Assembly: GCF_900638685.1 (NCBI RefSeq)
Contig: NZ_LR134533.1
Coordinates: forward strand, 744,001 to 808,000
Reading direction: 5' to 3'
DNA from: Neisseria weaveri
GTDB taxonomy: Bacteria; Pseudomonadota; Gammaproteobacteria; Burkholderiales; Neisseriaceae
Length of the DNA stretch: 64,000 nt
Shown here: in pieces, positions 1 to 10,209 of the stretch
Layout: each line of letters starts with the position of its first letter
Position numbering within the stretch: position 1 is the stretch's first letter
Program-made: the position numbers and the translations under genes
The notes under the pieces: generated by a model
What the model was told of the DNA's origin: nothing
Seen by the model: the letters and a program-made list of their open reading frames with translations, nothing else
Databases searched by the model: none

Positions 1-299
1 GGCAAACCGTCGCCGACCACCGGCACCCACGCCAACAACAAAGTCCACACGCCCCATTTCTGCAAATAAGCCATGATTTTTTCAGACGGCCTTTTTTTAA
101 CCGGCAGCCAATATCCCATCGCATACGACACCATACTGCCCAATCCGTTGAATAATCCGGCAACCAGCAAAGCCGCCAACCAATGTTGCGGATAGGCGTG
201 CAGAAACGCCAAAAACGCCGCTTCGGATGTTCCGGGCAGCACCGTGGCCGATGTAAACGCCGAAGCGGCCAACGCACCGTATTGCCACCACAATTCCAC
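1..299 (-). CDS. YqaA-family inner membrane protein (3' part outside window)
   Basis: Only the N-terminal 99 codons are present; the gene runs off the left edge. A GTG start at 299 lies 3 nt after the stop of the DUF2238 gene, so the two are probably cotranscribed. The visible protein reads as a small SNARE/DedA-like (YqaA type) membrane protein: an early LPGTSEAAF segment, a hydrophobic stretch with GLFNGLGSMVSYAMG, then a short basic loop and a WTLLLAWVPVVGDG stretch, which matches the YqaA pattern as I know it. The basic loop KKRPSEK is encoded by a DUS copy, so the uptake sequence supplies part of the cytoplasmic loop. Function in the family is not established. Confidence 0.7.
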   Translation of the reverse strand, partial: MELWWQYGALAASAFTSATVLPGTSEAAFLAFLHAYPQHWLAALLVAGLFNGLGSMVSYAMGYWLPVKKRPSEKIMAYLQKWGVWTLLLAWVPVVGDGL

Positions 300-302
300 G
301 CC

Positions 303-896
303 CTACTCCGCCGTCGGCCGGTTGGCCAGACGCAAAAGCAAAACCATACAGAGCGAACCGATCAAACACCACAACATATCCGACTGCGTATCCCAAACAT
401 AACCCTGCGTTCCCAAAAACGCATCGGCCGCCTGCTTGCTCAACACCGCCACCAGCCACTCAATCAATTCATACACCGCGCTGACCGCCATGCACACGCA
501 CACCGTCAAAAACGCCAGCCAACCGCGGCTGCGCACCACCTGCCGCTTCCACAAAATCTCCGCCGCAATCACCGCCGGCGAAAAACCCTGCATAAAATGC
601 CCTACCTTATCGTAATTGTTCCGGCTCCAGCCCATCGGCTCGCGCAGCCAGTCAAACAGCGGCACTTCCGCATAAGTGTAATGACCGCCGACCAGCAAAA
701 CCACGGCATGCACCCACATCACAACATAGGCAAAATCGCTGAAACGGAAACGCCGGTATGTCGCCGACAGCAGCACCGCACCGATAACCGCAGGCGACAC
801 TTCCAATGCCCAGACAGCATAATCTTTAGGCTGAATGCCCGACCACACCAGCACCGCCGCAAACAGCAGCAACATTCCGACATAACGGTTCATCAT
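303..896 (-). CDS. DUF2238 (YjdF-like) inner membrane protein
   Basis: A 197-residue polytopic membrane protein with about six hydrophobic segments. The motif NNYDKVGHFMQGFSPAV in the middle and the later EWLVAVLS/DTQSDMLWCLIGS region are typical of the YjdF/DUF2238 family, whose function is unknown. Two adjacent ATG codons (896 and 893) are possible starts. A DUS at 898-909 sits directly before the start, and a DUS hairpin terminator separates it from argS upstream. It is followed after 3 nt by the YqaA-like gene. Confidence 0.75.
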   Translation of the reverse strand: MMNRYVGMLLLFAAVLVWSGIQPKDYAVWALEVSPAVIGAVLLSATYRRFRFSDFAYVVMWVHAVVLLVGGHYTYAEVPLFDWLREPMGWSRNNYDKVGHFMQGFSPAVIAAEILWKRQVVRSRGWLAFLTVCVCMAVSAVYELIEWLVAVLSKQAADAFLGTQGYVWDTQSDMLWCLIGSLCMVLLLRLANRPTAE

Positions 897-920
897 TTTC
901 AGACGGCCTCATACAATAAA

Positions 921-958
921 AGGCCGTCTGAAAAAATATTTAAAATTTCAGACGGCCT
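921..958 (-). terminator. DUS inverted-pair terminator after argS
   Basis: Two AGGCCGTCTGAA copies face each other (921-932 and 947-958) around an AT-rich loop, 15 nt beyond the argS stop. This is the usual neisserial DUS-type terminator. Confidence 0.75.
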
Positions 959-972
959 GTTGTTGTCAAAAA

Positions 973-3013
<2,041 letters not shown>

Positions 3014-3658
3014 ATGATAAATATTTCACTCATCAGCGAATCCGCCATCTGCTGCACGCTCCCTCCGCCTGCGGCTTTAGACAAACAGCAACGCTTATGG
3101 GTGTTTGCCGACCGTATCGGGCAGCTGGCCGAAACCGCCGAAGTCGTGGTCGGCATGAATAATCTGACCGTATTCATACAAGGCGGTACGGATATCCGCC
3201 GTTTTTCAGACGGCCTGCCGAAGCTGTGGCAGCAAACCCAAGCAGGCAACCATAAAGGCAAACATATCGATATCCCCGTGTATTACGGCGGAGAATACGG
3301 CCCGGATTTAGCCGAAGTTGCGGCTTACCATTCAACCGGAATCCGCGAAATCGTAAAGCGTCATACCGAACCGCTTTACACCGTATTCATGATGGGTTTT
3401 CAGCCCGGATTCCCGTATTTGGGCGGACTGCCCGAACATCTCCATACGCCGCGCCGCGACAATCCGCGTACTTCGCTGCCTGCCGGTTCGGTGGGTATCG
3501 GCGGCGTCCAAACCGGCATTTATCCTTTCGCTTCGCCGGGCGGTTGGCAGATTATCGGTCGCACCGAAACCGCTTTATTCCGTGCCGACCTTTATCCGCC
3601 TACCCTGTTGGCGGCAGGCGATACCGTGCGTTTTGTAGCGGAAAGGATTGAAGCATGA
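3014..3658 (+). CDS. pxpB: 5-oxoprolinase subunit B
   Basis: KipI/PxpB family protein of 214 residues. With PxpC and PxpA it forms the prokaryotic ATP-dependent 5-oxoprolinase that opens 5-oxoproline (pyroglutamate) to glutamate. The family signatures HTEPLYTVFMMGFQPGFPYLGGLP and GSVGIGGVQTGIYPFASPGGWQIIGRT are both intact. An in-frame DUS encodes the peptide FSDGLP near residue 70. Its stop overlaps the pxpC start by 4 nt (ATGA), which indicates translational coupling and cotranscription of the three subunits. Confidence 0.93.
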   Translation: MINISLISESAICCTLPPPAALDKQQRLWVFADRIGQLAETAEVVVGMNNLTVFIQGGTDIRRFSDGLPKLWQQTQAGNHKGKHIDIPVYYGGEYGPDLAEVAAYHSTGIREIVKRHTEPLYTVFMMGFQPGFPYLGGLPEHLHTPRRDNPRTSLPAGSVGIGGVQTGIYPFASPGGWQIIGRTETALFRADLYPPTLLAAGDTVRFVAERIEA

Positions 3659-4584
3659 TGTATATACGCTCCATTCAAGCCCACGCGCACATTCAGGATA
3701 ACGGCCGCTACGGGCTGCGCCGCTACGGCATAGGCCATGCCGGTGCTATGGATATTCTGGCGCTGCAGGCCGGTAATACGCTATTGGGCAACGACGAAAA
3801 TGCACCGGCCGTTGAAATTGCTTTGGGCGGTATGCGTATCGAATTCGGTTGCGACACGGTTTTCTGCCTGACCGGTGCGCTCTATGAGGCGGAATTGGAC
3901 GGACAAGCCATCCATTCTTATTGGCGCTACCCCGTCAAACGCGGACAAACTCTGACACTGACCCGTGCCATACAAGGTATGTACGGTTATCTGTGCGTGG
4001 CAGGCGGCGTTGAAGTACCTGAAGTTTTGGGCTCGCGCAGCACGGATTTGAAAGCAGGCTTCGGCGGCTTTAACGGCAGACTGCTGCAAAGCGGTGACGA
4101 ACTCCCCATCCGCCCTGCCGACTTTTCATGCAAACCGTTAGGTATTGCGCCCATCGCGTTCACCAAAACCATACATGCCCTGCCGTCTTCGGAATACGGG
4201 CATTTTACCCTGCGCAGCCATTACCGTTTTTGGCAGAACCTATGGACATTGCAAAGCGACAGCAACCGCATGGGCTACCGCTTCGATGGCGACGGCTTGG
4301 AATTGTCCCAGCCTTTGGAAATGTTGTCGCATGCAGTGCAGGCCGGAACCGTCCAAGTGCCGCCCAACGGCAAACCCATTATTTTGATGGCCGATGCGCA
4401 AACGACCGGCGGTTATCCTAAAATTGCCAGCATTGCCGCTGCAGACTTAGGCAGATTGGCACAAAACCGATTCGGCAGCAAAATCCATTTCCGCATGGTC
4501 AGCCACCATGAAGCGGCGCAACTGCAACAAAAAAACCGTATTTACCTCAACCAGATTAAAAGGATAGTCGAACATGCACGTTGA
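3655..4584 (+). CDS. pxpC: 5-oxoprolinase subunit C
   Basis: KipA/biotin-dependent-carboxyltransferase-like protein of 309 residues, the partner of PxpB. The N-terminal block [20 protein letters not shown] and the C-terminal [26 protein letters not shown] are hallmark segments of the family. The start is ATGATG overlapping the end of pxpB; the 3' end overlaps pxpA by 11 nt. The tight overlaps show a single cistronic block pxpB-pxpC-pxpA. Confidence 0.93.
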   Translation: MMYIRSIQAHAHIQDNGRYGLRRYGIGHAGAMDILALQAGNTLLGNDENAPAVEIALGGMRIEFGCDTVFCLTGALYEAELDGQAIHSYWRYPVKRGQTLTLTRAIQGMYGYLCVAGGVEVPEVLGSRSTDLKAGFGGFNGRLLQSGDELPIRPADFSCKPLGIAPIAFTKTIHALPSSEYGHFTLRSHYRFWQNLWTLQSDSNRMGYRFDGDGLELSQPLEMLSHAVQAGTVQVPPNGKPIILMADAQTTGGYPKIASIAAADLGRLAQNRFGSKIHFRMVSHHEAAQLQQKNRIYLNQIKRIVEHAR

Positions 4585-5311
4585 TTTAAATGCCGATTTG
4601 GCCGAAGGCTGCGGCAACGACGAACTGCTGATGCAGCGGATTTCTTCCGCCAATATCGCCTGCGCCCTGCATGCCGGCAGTGCGGCCGATATGCAGAAAG
4701 CTTTATTGTGTGCCAAACAAAACGGCATCCGTATCGGCGCCCATCCCGGCTATCCCGACCGCGAAAATTTCGGCCGAACCGATATGCAGCTTCCCGAAAA
4801 CGAATTGCGTGCCTGGCTGCTGTACCAACTGGGGGCATTAAAAGCATTGTGCGATGCGAACGATTTGCCCCTCAGCTATGTCAAACCGCATGGCGCACTG
4901 TACAACCGTGCTGCCAAAGACCGCAGGCTGGCCGACGTGATTGCCGATACCGTCCGCCGTTTTGATCCCGACTTAAAACTGATGGCATTGTCCGGCAGCC
5001 TGCTGCTGGAAGCCGGAAAAGCCGCCGGACTGAGCGTCATTTCGGAAGTATTCGCGGACCGCCGCTATATGCCCGACGGCTCGTTAGTACCGCGCAGCCG
5101 CCCCGATGCGCAAATCGACAGCGACGACGAAGCCGCCGCACAAGTACTGCAAATGATACGCGACCACTGCGTAACGGCTGTTGACGGCTCGAGCGTACCG
5201 GTGCGTGCAGACAGTATCTGCCTGCACGGCGACGGAGGACACGCTCTGGCGTTTGCCGACCATATCCGAAAAGCATTGAAAGAAAACGGGATTGATATTC
5301 AGGCCGTCTGA
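4574..5311 (+). CDS. pxpA: 5-oxoprolinase subunit A (LamB/YcsF family)
   Basis: A 245-residue LamB/YcsF protein, third subunit of the 5-oxoprolinase. Signatures visible: [14 protein letters not shown] at the N terminus, [24 protein letters not shown] and the late [14 protein letters not shown]. The stop codon is supplied by a DUS (5301-5312): the uptake sequence reads out as Ala-Val-stop, so the last residues and termination are DUS-derived. An NRAMP-like carrier follows 39 nt downstream, the same order seen with ycsF/ycsG in other bacteria. Confidence 0.93.
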   Translation: MHVDLNADLAEGCGNDELLMQRISSANIACALHAGSAADMQKALLCAKQNGIRIGAHPGYPDRENFGRTDMQLPENELRAWLLYQLGALKALCDANDLPLSYVKPHGALYNRAAKDRRLADVIADTVRRFDPDLKLMALSGSLLLEAGKAAGLSVISEVFADRRYMPDGSLVPRSRPDAQIDSDDEAAAQVLQMIRDHCVTAVDGSSVPVRADSICLHGDGGHALAFADHIRKALKENGIDIQAV

Positions 5312-5350
5312 AAAAATCCGACAAGCAAAAATCGAAATAAGGAGAAAACA

Positions 5351-6541
5351 ATGTCTTTAAACAACCGTAAAAGTGCTTTGGCAGGTGCGGCGTTCCTGAT
5401 GGCCACTTCCGCCATCGGGCCGGGATTCCTGACCCAAACGGCCACTTTTACCCAAAGCCTGATGGCCAGCTTCGGCTTCGTGATCCTGATTTCCATTTTG
5501 TTGGACATCGGCGCACAGCTGAACATCTGGCGCATCATCACCGTAGCCGAAAAACGGGCGCAAGACATTGCCAATCAGGTTTTGCCCGGGGCGGGTTATT
5601 TTTTGGCCGCCTTAATCGTGATGGGCGGTCTGGCATTCAATATCGGCAACGTCGGCGGTGCCGGTTTGGGCTTGAACCTGCTGATCGGCATTTCTCCCGA
5701 AATGGGCGCCATTCTCAGCGGCTTGATTGCCATCGGTATTTTCCTGTTTAAAGAAGCCGGACGCGCCATGGACAGGCTGGCGCAAATTCTCGGCTTCATC
5801 ATGATTGCGCTGACGGTTTTTGTCGCATGGAAAGCCTCTCCGCCCTTGGGCGAAGCTGCCGTACGTACATTTATTCCCGAAAAACTCGACGTAATCGCCA
5901 TCGTTACACTGGTCGGCGGAACGGTCGGCGGCTACATTACCTTTGCCGGTGCACACCGTCTGCTGGACGCAGGTATCAAAGGCCGAGAATCTTTGCCCGA
6001 AGTAAACAAAAGCTCGGTTTCGGCCATTCTGATTGCATCCATCATGCGCGTTATCCTGTTTTTGGCCGTATTGGGCGTGGTATCGCAAGGCATAACGCTC
6101 GACCCGAAAAATCCGGCTTCCACACCGTTCGAATACATCGCCGGAAACTTCGGTCTGGTTATTTTCGGTGTGGTAATTTGGGCCGCCTCCATCACTTCGG
6201 TTATCGGTGCAGCCTATACTTCCGTATCGTTTATTTCCAGTTTCCACGCCTCCATCGAACAAAACCGCAACCGTTGGATTATCGGCTTCATCATCGTTTC
6301 CACTGCAGTCTTGGCCACCATCGGCCGTCCGGCGCAGGTATTGGTATTCGTAGGCACGCTCAACGGCCTGATTCTGCCGGTTTCACTGGGCTTGATTCTG
6401 CTGGCTGCCTATAAAACCAAAATCGTCGGCGACTACAAGCACCCGGCTTGGATGACGGTTTGCGGCATTATCGTGGTAATTTCCATGGCGGTATTGAGCG
6501 GCATGACCTTAATCAAATACATCAACGGCTTAATCGGTTAA
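5351..6541 (+). CDS. NRAMP-fold carrier linked to 5-oxoprolinase (YcsG-like)
   Basis: Integral membrane protein of 396 residues with about eleven hydrophobic segments and an NRAMP-like N terminus (AIGPGFLTQTATFTQS). The first-helix metal motif DPGN of true Mn/Fe NRAMP transporters is absent (here GPGFLTQT) and the helix-6 MPH motif is also missing (TFAGAHRLLDAG). With its position directly after pxpBCA, this suggests a solute other than a transition metal, possibly 5-oxoproline or a related compound; that substrate is inference. Good ribosome site (AAGGAG) 6-7 nt before the ATG. It ends in a DUS terminator. Confidence 0.8.
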   Translation: MSLNNRKSALAGAAFLMATSAIGPGFLTQTATFTQSLMASFGFVILISILLDIGAQLNIWRIITVAEKRAQDIANQVLPGAGYFLAALIVMGGLAFNIGNVGGAGLGLNLLIGISPEMGAILSGLIAIGIFLFKEAGRAMDRLAQILGFIMIALTVFVAWKASPPLGEAAVRTFIPEKLDVIAIVTLVGGTVGGYITFAGAHRLLDAGIKGRESLPEVNKSSVSAILIASIMRVILFLAVLGVVSQGITLDPKNPASTPFEYIAGNFGLVIFGVVIWAASITSVIGAAYTSVSFISSFHASIEQNRNRWIIGFIIVSTAVLATIGRPAQVLVFVGTLNGLILPVSLGLILLAAYKTKIVGDYKHPAWMTVCGIIVVISMAVLSGMTLIKYINGLIG

Positions 6542-6574
6542 TCATTACCCCGATGATGTTCCGGCAATAGTAAG

Positions 6575-6602
6575 AGGCCGTCTGAAAATCTTCAGACGGC
6601 CT
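6575..6602 (+). terminator. DUS inverted-pair terminator after the NRAMP-like gene
   Basis: AGGCCGTCTGAA at 6575-6586 faces its complement at 6591-6602 with a 4-nt loop, 33 nt after the stop. Confidence 0.75.
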
Positions 6603-6693
6603 TTAGGTTTTTATCGGCAATATCATTTAAATAAACCCTATTAACAGCTTAATCGATGAATCCTTGCTCCAAATAATGTTCCGGCAATACAAA

Positions 6694-6721
6694 AGGCCGT
6701 CTGAAAATTTTCAGACGGCCT
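6694..6721. terminator. Second DUS terminator, shared with trhP
   Basis: Near copy of the preceding hairpin (6694-6705 and 6710-6721) lying 16 nt beyond the convergent trhP stop. The flanking sequence is also duplicated (see findings). Confidence 0.7.
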
Positions 6722-6736
6722 CATACGCTTAATCCG

Positions 6737-8092
6737 TTAAGGATTCATAATCCGCGCAACCAAAGCTTTTTCTTTACCCTGCATATTCGGGATTTTGACT
6801 TGAATGCCGTTGCCCGGTGCCACATCCACCGCTTCGCCTTTCCGCTCGATGGCTTCCAATACGATGGTTTGGTTGCCGCTCGGATGGATGATTTCCAAAG
6901 TATCGCCGACGGCAAAACGGTTTTTCACCTCGATGGTCGCCCAACCGTTTTCATCGATATCGACTGCCTGGCCGACATATTGGCTCTGCTTCGCCAAAGA
7001 ATGGCCGTTCAAATAATTTTGATATTCTTGGGTTTGATGGCGCTCCAAAAAGCCTGAAGTATAACCGCGGTTTGCCAAACCTTCCAATTCTGCCAGCAAA
7101 CCGTAATCAAACGGACGGCCTGCCACCGCATCGTCAATCGCTTTACGGTAAGACTGCGCCACGCGGGCAACGTAATAAATCGACTTGGTACGACCTTCGA
7201 CTTTCAAACTGTCCACGCCGATTTCCGCCAGCTTCGCCACCTGCTCGATTGCACGCAAATCTTTCGAGTTCATGATATAAGTGCCGTGCTCGTCTTCCAT
7301 AATCGGCATCAGCTCGCCCGGGCGGTTGGCTTCTTCAATCAGGAACACTTTGTTGGCTTCGGGATGGCGGACTTGACCGTTGATGCCTTCAAATGCAGAG
7401 TCCGCTTCTTCTTGGGCGCGGTTGAAATTAAAGCCCTGCAATAATTTTGCATCGCCCATTTCATCGGTTTCCGCATCATGCACTTTATAATCCCAGCGGC
7501 ATGAATTGGTACAGGTTCCCTGATTGGGGTCGCGATGGTTGAAATAGCCCGACAGCAAACAACGGCCCGAGTAGGCAATACACAATGCACCGTGAACAAA
7601 CACTTCCAGTTCGATATCCGGGCATTCTTGGCGGATTTCCGCAATTTCTTCCATCGACAGTTCGCGCGACAGGATAATGCGCTCCACCCCCATTTTCTGC
7701 CAGAATTTCACCCCCCAATAATTGGTGGTGTTGGCCTGCACGGAAAGGTGAATCGGCATATTCGGCCATTTTTCGCGAACCGTCATAATCAAACCCGGAT
7801 CGGCCATAATCAGGGCGTCCGGATTCATCGCAATCAGCGGCTCCATATCGGCCACAAAGGTTTTCAGCTTGGAATTGTGCGGTAAGGTATTTACGGTCAG
7901 AAAGAATTTTTTACCGCGTGCATGCGCTTCCTGAATACCTTGTTCCAACACCGGCAATTTGGCAAATTCGTTGTTACGGGCGCGCAGCGAATAGCGCGGA
8001 CTGCCGGCATAAACGGCATCGGCACCGTAGTCATAAGCGGCGCGCATACGCTCCAAGCCGCCGGCAGGAAGAAGAAGTTCGGGTGATTTCAT
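6737..8092 (-). CDS. trhP: Prephenate-dependent tRNA uridine hydroxylase TrhP (U32 family, YegQ)
   Basis: U32 'peptidase' family protein of about 451 residues. YegQ/TrhP proteins take part in 5-hydroxyuridine formation at tRNA position 34. The N terminus PELLLPAGGLERMRAAYDYGADAVYAG and the cysteine cluster GRCLLSGYFNHRDPNQGTCTNSCRW are the diagnostic segments; several conserved cysteines suggest an iron-sulfur site. The start MKSPELL (8092) fits the family; an upstream in-frame ATG would add 15 residues partly encoded by DUS (RPSE). It is the last gene before a convergent terminator. Confidence 0.85.
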   Translation of the reverse strand: MKSPELLLPAGGLERMRAAYDYGADAVYAGSPRYSLRARNNEFAKLPVLEQGIQEAHARGKKFFLTVNTLPHNSKLKTFVADMEPLIAMNPDALIMADPGLIMTVREKWPNMPIHLSVQANTTNYWGVKFWQKMGVERIILSRELSMEEIAEIRQECPDIELEVFVHGALCIAYSGRCLLSGYFNHRDPNQGTCTNSCRWDYKVHDAETDEMGDAKLLQGFNFNRAQEEADSAFEGINGQVRHPEANKVFLIEEANRPGELMPIMEDEHGTYIMNSKDLRAIEQVAKLAEIGVDSLKVEGRTKSIYYVARVAQSYRKAIDDAVAGRPFDYGLLAELEGLANRGYTSGFLERHQTQEYQNYLNGHSLAKQSQYVGQAVDIDENGWATIEVKNRFAVGDTLEIIHPSGNQTIVLEAIERKGEAVDVAPGNGIQVKIPNMQGKEKALVARIMNP

Positions 8093-8116
8093 AAGTTTCT
8101 TTATCGGATAAAACAT

Positions 8117-8150
8117 TTCAGACGGCCTGATGAACAACAGGCCGTCTGAA
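8117..8150 (-). terminator. DUS inverted-pair terminator after the TraB/GumN gene
   Basis: Complementary DUS copies at 8117-8128 and 8139-8150 separated by 10 nt, 38 nt past the stop of the upstream gene on the minus strand. Confidence 0.7.
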
Positions 8151-8187
8151 ATTACATTAGGTTTAAAACATTGAAATTATCCGCTTT

Positions 8188-9153
8188 TTATTGCGGATTT
8201 ACAACCTCTGCAACCTGAAAAACCGTTTCCGCGCCCACAGGCTCTACGGCATATCCTGCCTGACGCAGATAGCTGATTAAGCCGTCTTTGCCGAACAAAT
8301 GCGCCGCACCGACCGCAATCAAAACTTCTTCTTTCGGCAACAGCCTGTTCAAATGCCCCATCCACAAACGGTTGCGCTTTTTCAGCAGAATTTCATAAAA
8401 ATAATGCGTCCAAAACGCATGATCCTGTTTATCGACGAAACGCATCTGCTTTTCAGAATCTTGAATATCGCGCCAAATCTTGCCGACCTGCTGCGTATGG
8501 TAATCGTCTATCAGCAGGATTTCTTCGCGCCACACATCTTCATGATGGCGGATAAAGCTGTCCACACCGCGCTGAATGACCTCTGCAGGAATTTTGGCCA
8601 TATCCGCCATCGGTTCCACCGTTTCCAAAGCCACCACCGGCTTATCCGCTTTTTTCGCCTCGCCGATCAACAGGGCGTCAATACCCGTATCCAACGAATA
8701 ACCCTTAGGCACAACCGCCGTATACAGTGAAATCCACGTTACCCACGGCTTCATATAATCGTTGCCGTCGATCTCAAAAGTGGTATTGCCTTTTGCCAAC
8801 GCCGCCTGAAGCGCGGCTATCCTGTCACTGCCCAAAGATTCGGCCAAAGTCTGCTTGCTGCCCATCAAATTAAACAAAATCAAACGCTTCAACGGCGGCA
8901 GTTCATCAATATCATCGGCATCCGATTCCACCACCAACATCCGGCTTTGCGCCAAAGCCCGGGCATAATGTTGCGGCAGGGTTCCGTTTTCTTTTCCGAA
9001 ATGAACCGTACCCAACAAATACGCACCCGGAATGTTTTTACCGCTGACTTTCCATAAAAATGTTTCCGCTTCAGGCAGATCTTGTGCCCAAACCGGTAAA
9101 CAGAAACACATCAGCAAACACACCGAAACCCAACGGTAAAAACGATTTTTCAT
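8188..9153 (-). CDS. TraB/GumN family secreted protein
   Basis: A 321-residue protein with a clear Sec signal peptide (MKNRFYRW then a hydrophobic core ending PVWA before QDLPEAE), so it acts in the periplasm or beyond. TraB/GumN motifs are present: the GTVHFG segment near residue 50, VVESDADD, and the C-terminal IAVGAAHLFGKDG with its histidine. The family resembles Tiki-type metal-dependent proteases, but activity of bacterial members is mostly unproven. The start at 9153 has GGAAG at a better distance than the ATG two codons upstream. Confidence 0.82.
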   Translation of the reverse strand: MKNRFYRWVSVCLLMCFCLPVWAQDLPEAETFLWKVSGKNIPGAYLLGTVHFGKENGTLPQHYARALAQSRMLVVESDADDIDELPPLKRLILFNLMGSKQTLAESLGSDRIAALQAALAKGNTTFEIDGNDYMKPWVTWISLYTAVVPKGYSLDTGIDALLIGEAKKADKPVVALETVEPMADMAKIPAEVIQRGVDSFIRHHEDVWREEILLIDDYHTQQVGKIWRDIQDSEKQMRFVDKQDHAFWTHYFYEILLKKRNRLWMGHLNRLLPKEEVLIAVGAAHLFGKDGLISYLRQAGYAVEPVGAETVFQVAEVVNPQ

Positions 9154-9222
9154 AACCATCCGCTTCCATCGACGGCAAACAGCTTCATACGAACCATTGA
9201 GCCGTCCACCTGATACACAAAT

Positions 9223-9260
9223 TTCAGACGGCCTTTATTCCGATATAAAGGCCGTCTGAA
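9223..9260 (-). terminator. DUS hairpin with 15-bp perfect stem
   Basis: DUS pair 9223-9234 and 9249-9260, extended by three more pairing bases to a perfect 15-bp stem with an 8-nt loop, 14 nt after the small lipoprotein gene. Confidence 0.75.
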
Positions 9261-9274
9261 AATATTACCGATAC

Positions 9275-9655
9275 CTACCAACGATACCAGGGACGGTAAA
9301 ACCACGGATGATAACCATCGTCCCAATACCGCCAACGGTAAGCCTGTTCCAGCTGCTGCTGGGAAATATAATTCTGCCAAGCCATACGGTAGCAAGCCTG
9401 GAACATCGAATCCGATGTTTTATCGACATATTTCAAGCGGAATGCCTGCCGCTCTTTTTCCGTCGCACCCGTATTGCCGTCAAAATGATCACGCAACAGC
9501 CGTGCCGTTTCCGTGTCGCACTGTGCCGCCAACGCCACCTGCAAATCCTGCTGCTGACGCAACGCCAAAGCCTCTCTGGCCATTTTTTGCTCCGGCGTGA
9601 CCGCACAAGCCGTCAACCCGAGCAAAGCCAAACACACCCAACCAGTCAGTTTCAT
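9275..9655 (-). CDS. Small lipoprotein, function unknown
   Basis: A 126-residue protein with a lipoprotein signal peptide (MKLTGWVCLALLGLTAC, lipobox LTAC), so it is probably anchored in the membrane facing the periplasm. The mature part is Gln/Arg/Ala-rich and helical, followed by an aromatic tail rich in Tyr, Trp and Arg (RWRYWDDGYHPWFYRPWYRW). I do not recognise a named family. AGGAG lies 5 nt before the ATG at 9655, which decides the start over the GTG one codon upstream. Monocistronic, with a strong terminator. Confidence 0.75.
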   Translation of the reverse strand: MKLTGWVCLALLGLTACAVTPEQKMAREALALRQQQDLQVALAAQCDTETARLLRDHFDGNTGATEKERQAFRLKYVDKTSDSMFQACYRMAWQNYISQQQLEQAYRWRYWDDGYHPWFYRPWYRW

Positions 9656-9866
9656 CACAGCTCCTTTCGTACTAAACCGCTTAAAACAACACCGATACAG
9701 GTTAGTAAGATAGCTCAGATAAAAATAAAATCCGTCCGGCCGGCAATATTTACAAACAAAAAAACAACATACCGGATAAATTTTATGCCACCTGAAAATG
9801 CCGAGCTTTCCATACCGTTTTCAGCCGGCAGCGCAAATCATCATACACCAATTAAGTATACTTGTA

Positions 9867-9895
9867 TTGACAGTAACATATATTATTTTTATATT
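9867..9895 (+). promoter_or_regulatory. Near-consensus sigma-70 promoter for the 49-residue ORF
   Basis: TTGACA at 9867-9872, a 17-nt spacer, then TATATT at 9890-9895 in an AT-rich stretch. This is the best-matched promoter seen in the window and points at the small ORF starting at 9998. Confidence 0.6.
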
Positions 9896-9997
9896 GTACT
9901 GAAAAGTAAAAAAACCTAACAAAAAATACATAAAAAAACGATTCACCAAACAACGGAAAAACTTTTTTATTCACTACAAACTCTTGCGGAGGCCGGA

Positions 9998-10147
9998 ATG
10001 CTTAACCGTTTCGTACCCATCTTCGCCGTTATCGGCTTTTTATCCACCATCGGCTACTTAGGGCTGATTTTCTGGACTGTTTACAGCAGGCTGAAAAAAT
10101 ACCGTCATCCTGCGGTCTATAACCGTATCAATAATAAAACACACTAA
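9998..10147 (+). CDS. 49-residue single-pass membrane protein
   Basis: A short ORF not resembling a family I know. GCGGAGG lies 8 nt before the ATG. The product begins MLNRF, has a hydrophobic helix of about 22 residues (VPIFAVIGFLSTIGYLGLIFW) and a basic tail (SRLKKYRHPAVYNRINNKTH), so an N-out/C-in single-span membrane protein is likely. It has its own near-consensus promoter about 100 nt upstream and a DUS terminator 21 nt downstream, forming a complete, isolated transcription unit. Codon use looks like the neighbours. Confidence 0.6.
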   Translation: MLNRFVPIFAVIGFLSTIGYLGLIFWTVYSRLKKYRHPAVYNRINNKTH

Positions 10148-10168
10148 GCCAAACACATACACGTAAAA

Positions 10169-10194
10169 AGGCCGTCTGAAATTTCAGACGGCCT
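10169..10194. terminator. DUS terminator between the small ORF and hflX
   Basis: DUS pair 10169-10180 / 10183-10194 preceded by five A and placed between convergent genes; it can serve both strands. Confidence 0.75.
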
Positions 10195-10209
10195 CCGACC
10201 CTTTATTTC

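Noticed and set aside
5351..6541. Manganese transporter MntH
   Set aside because: NRAMP fold, but the DPGN and MPH metal motifs are missing and the gene is tied to pxpBCA.
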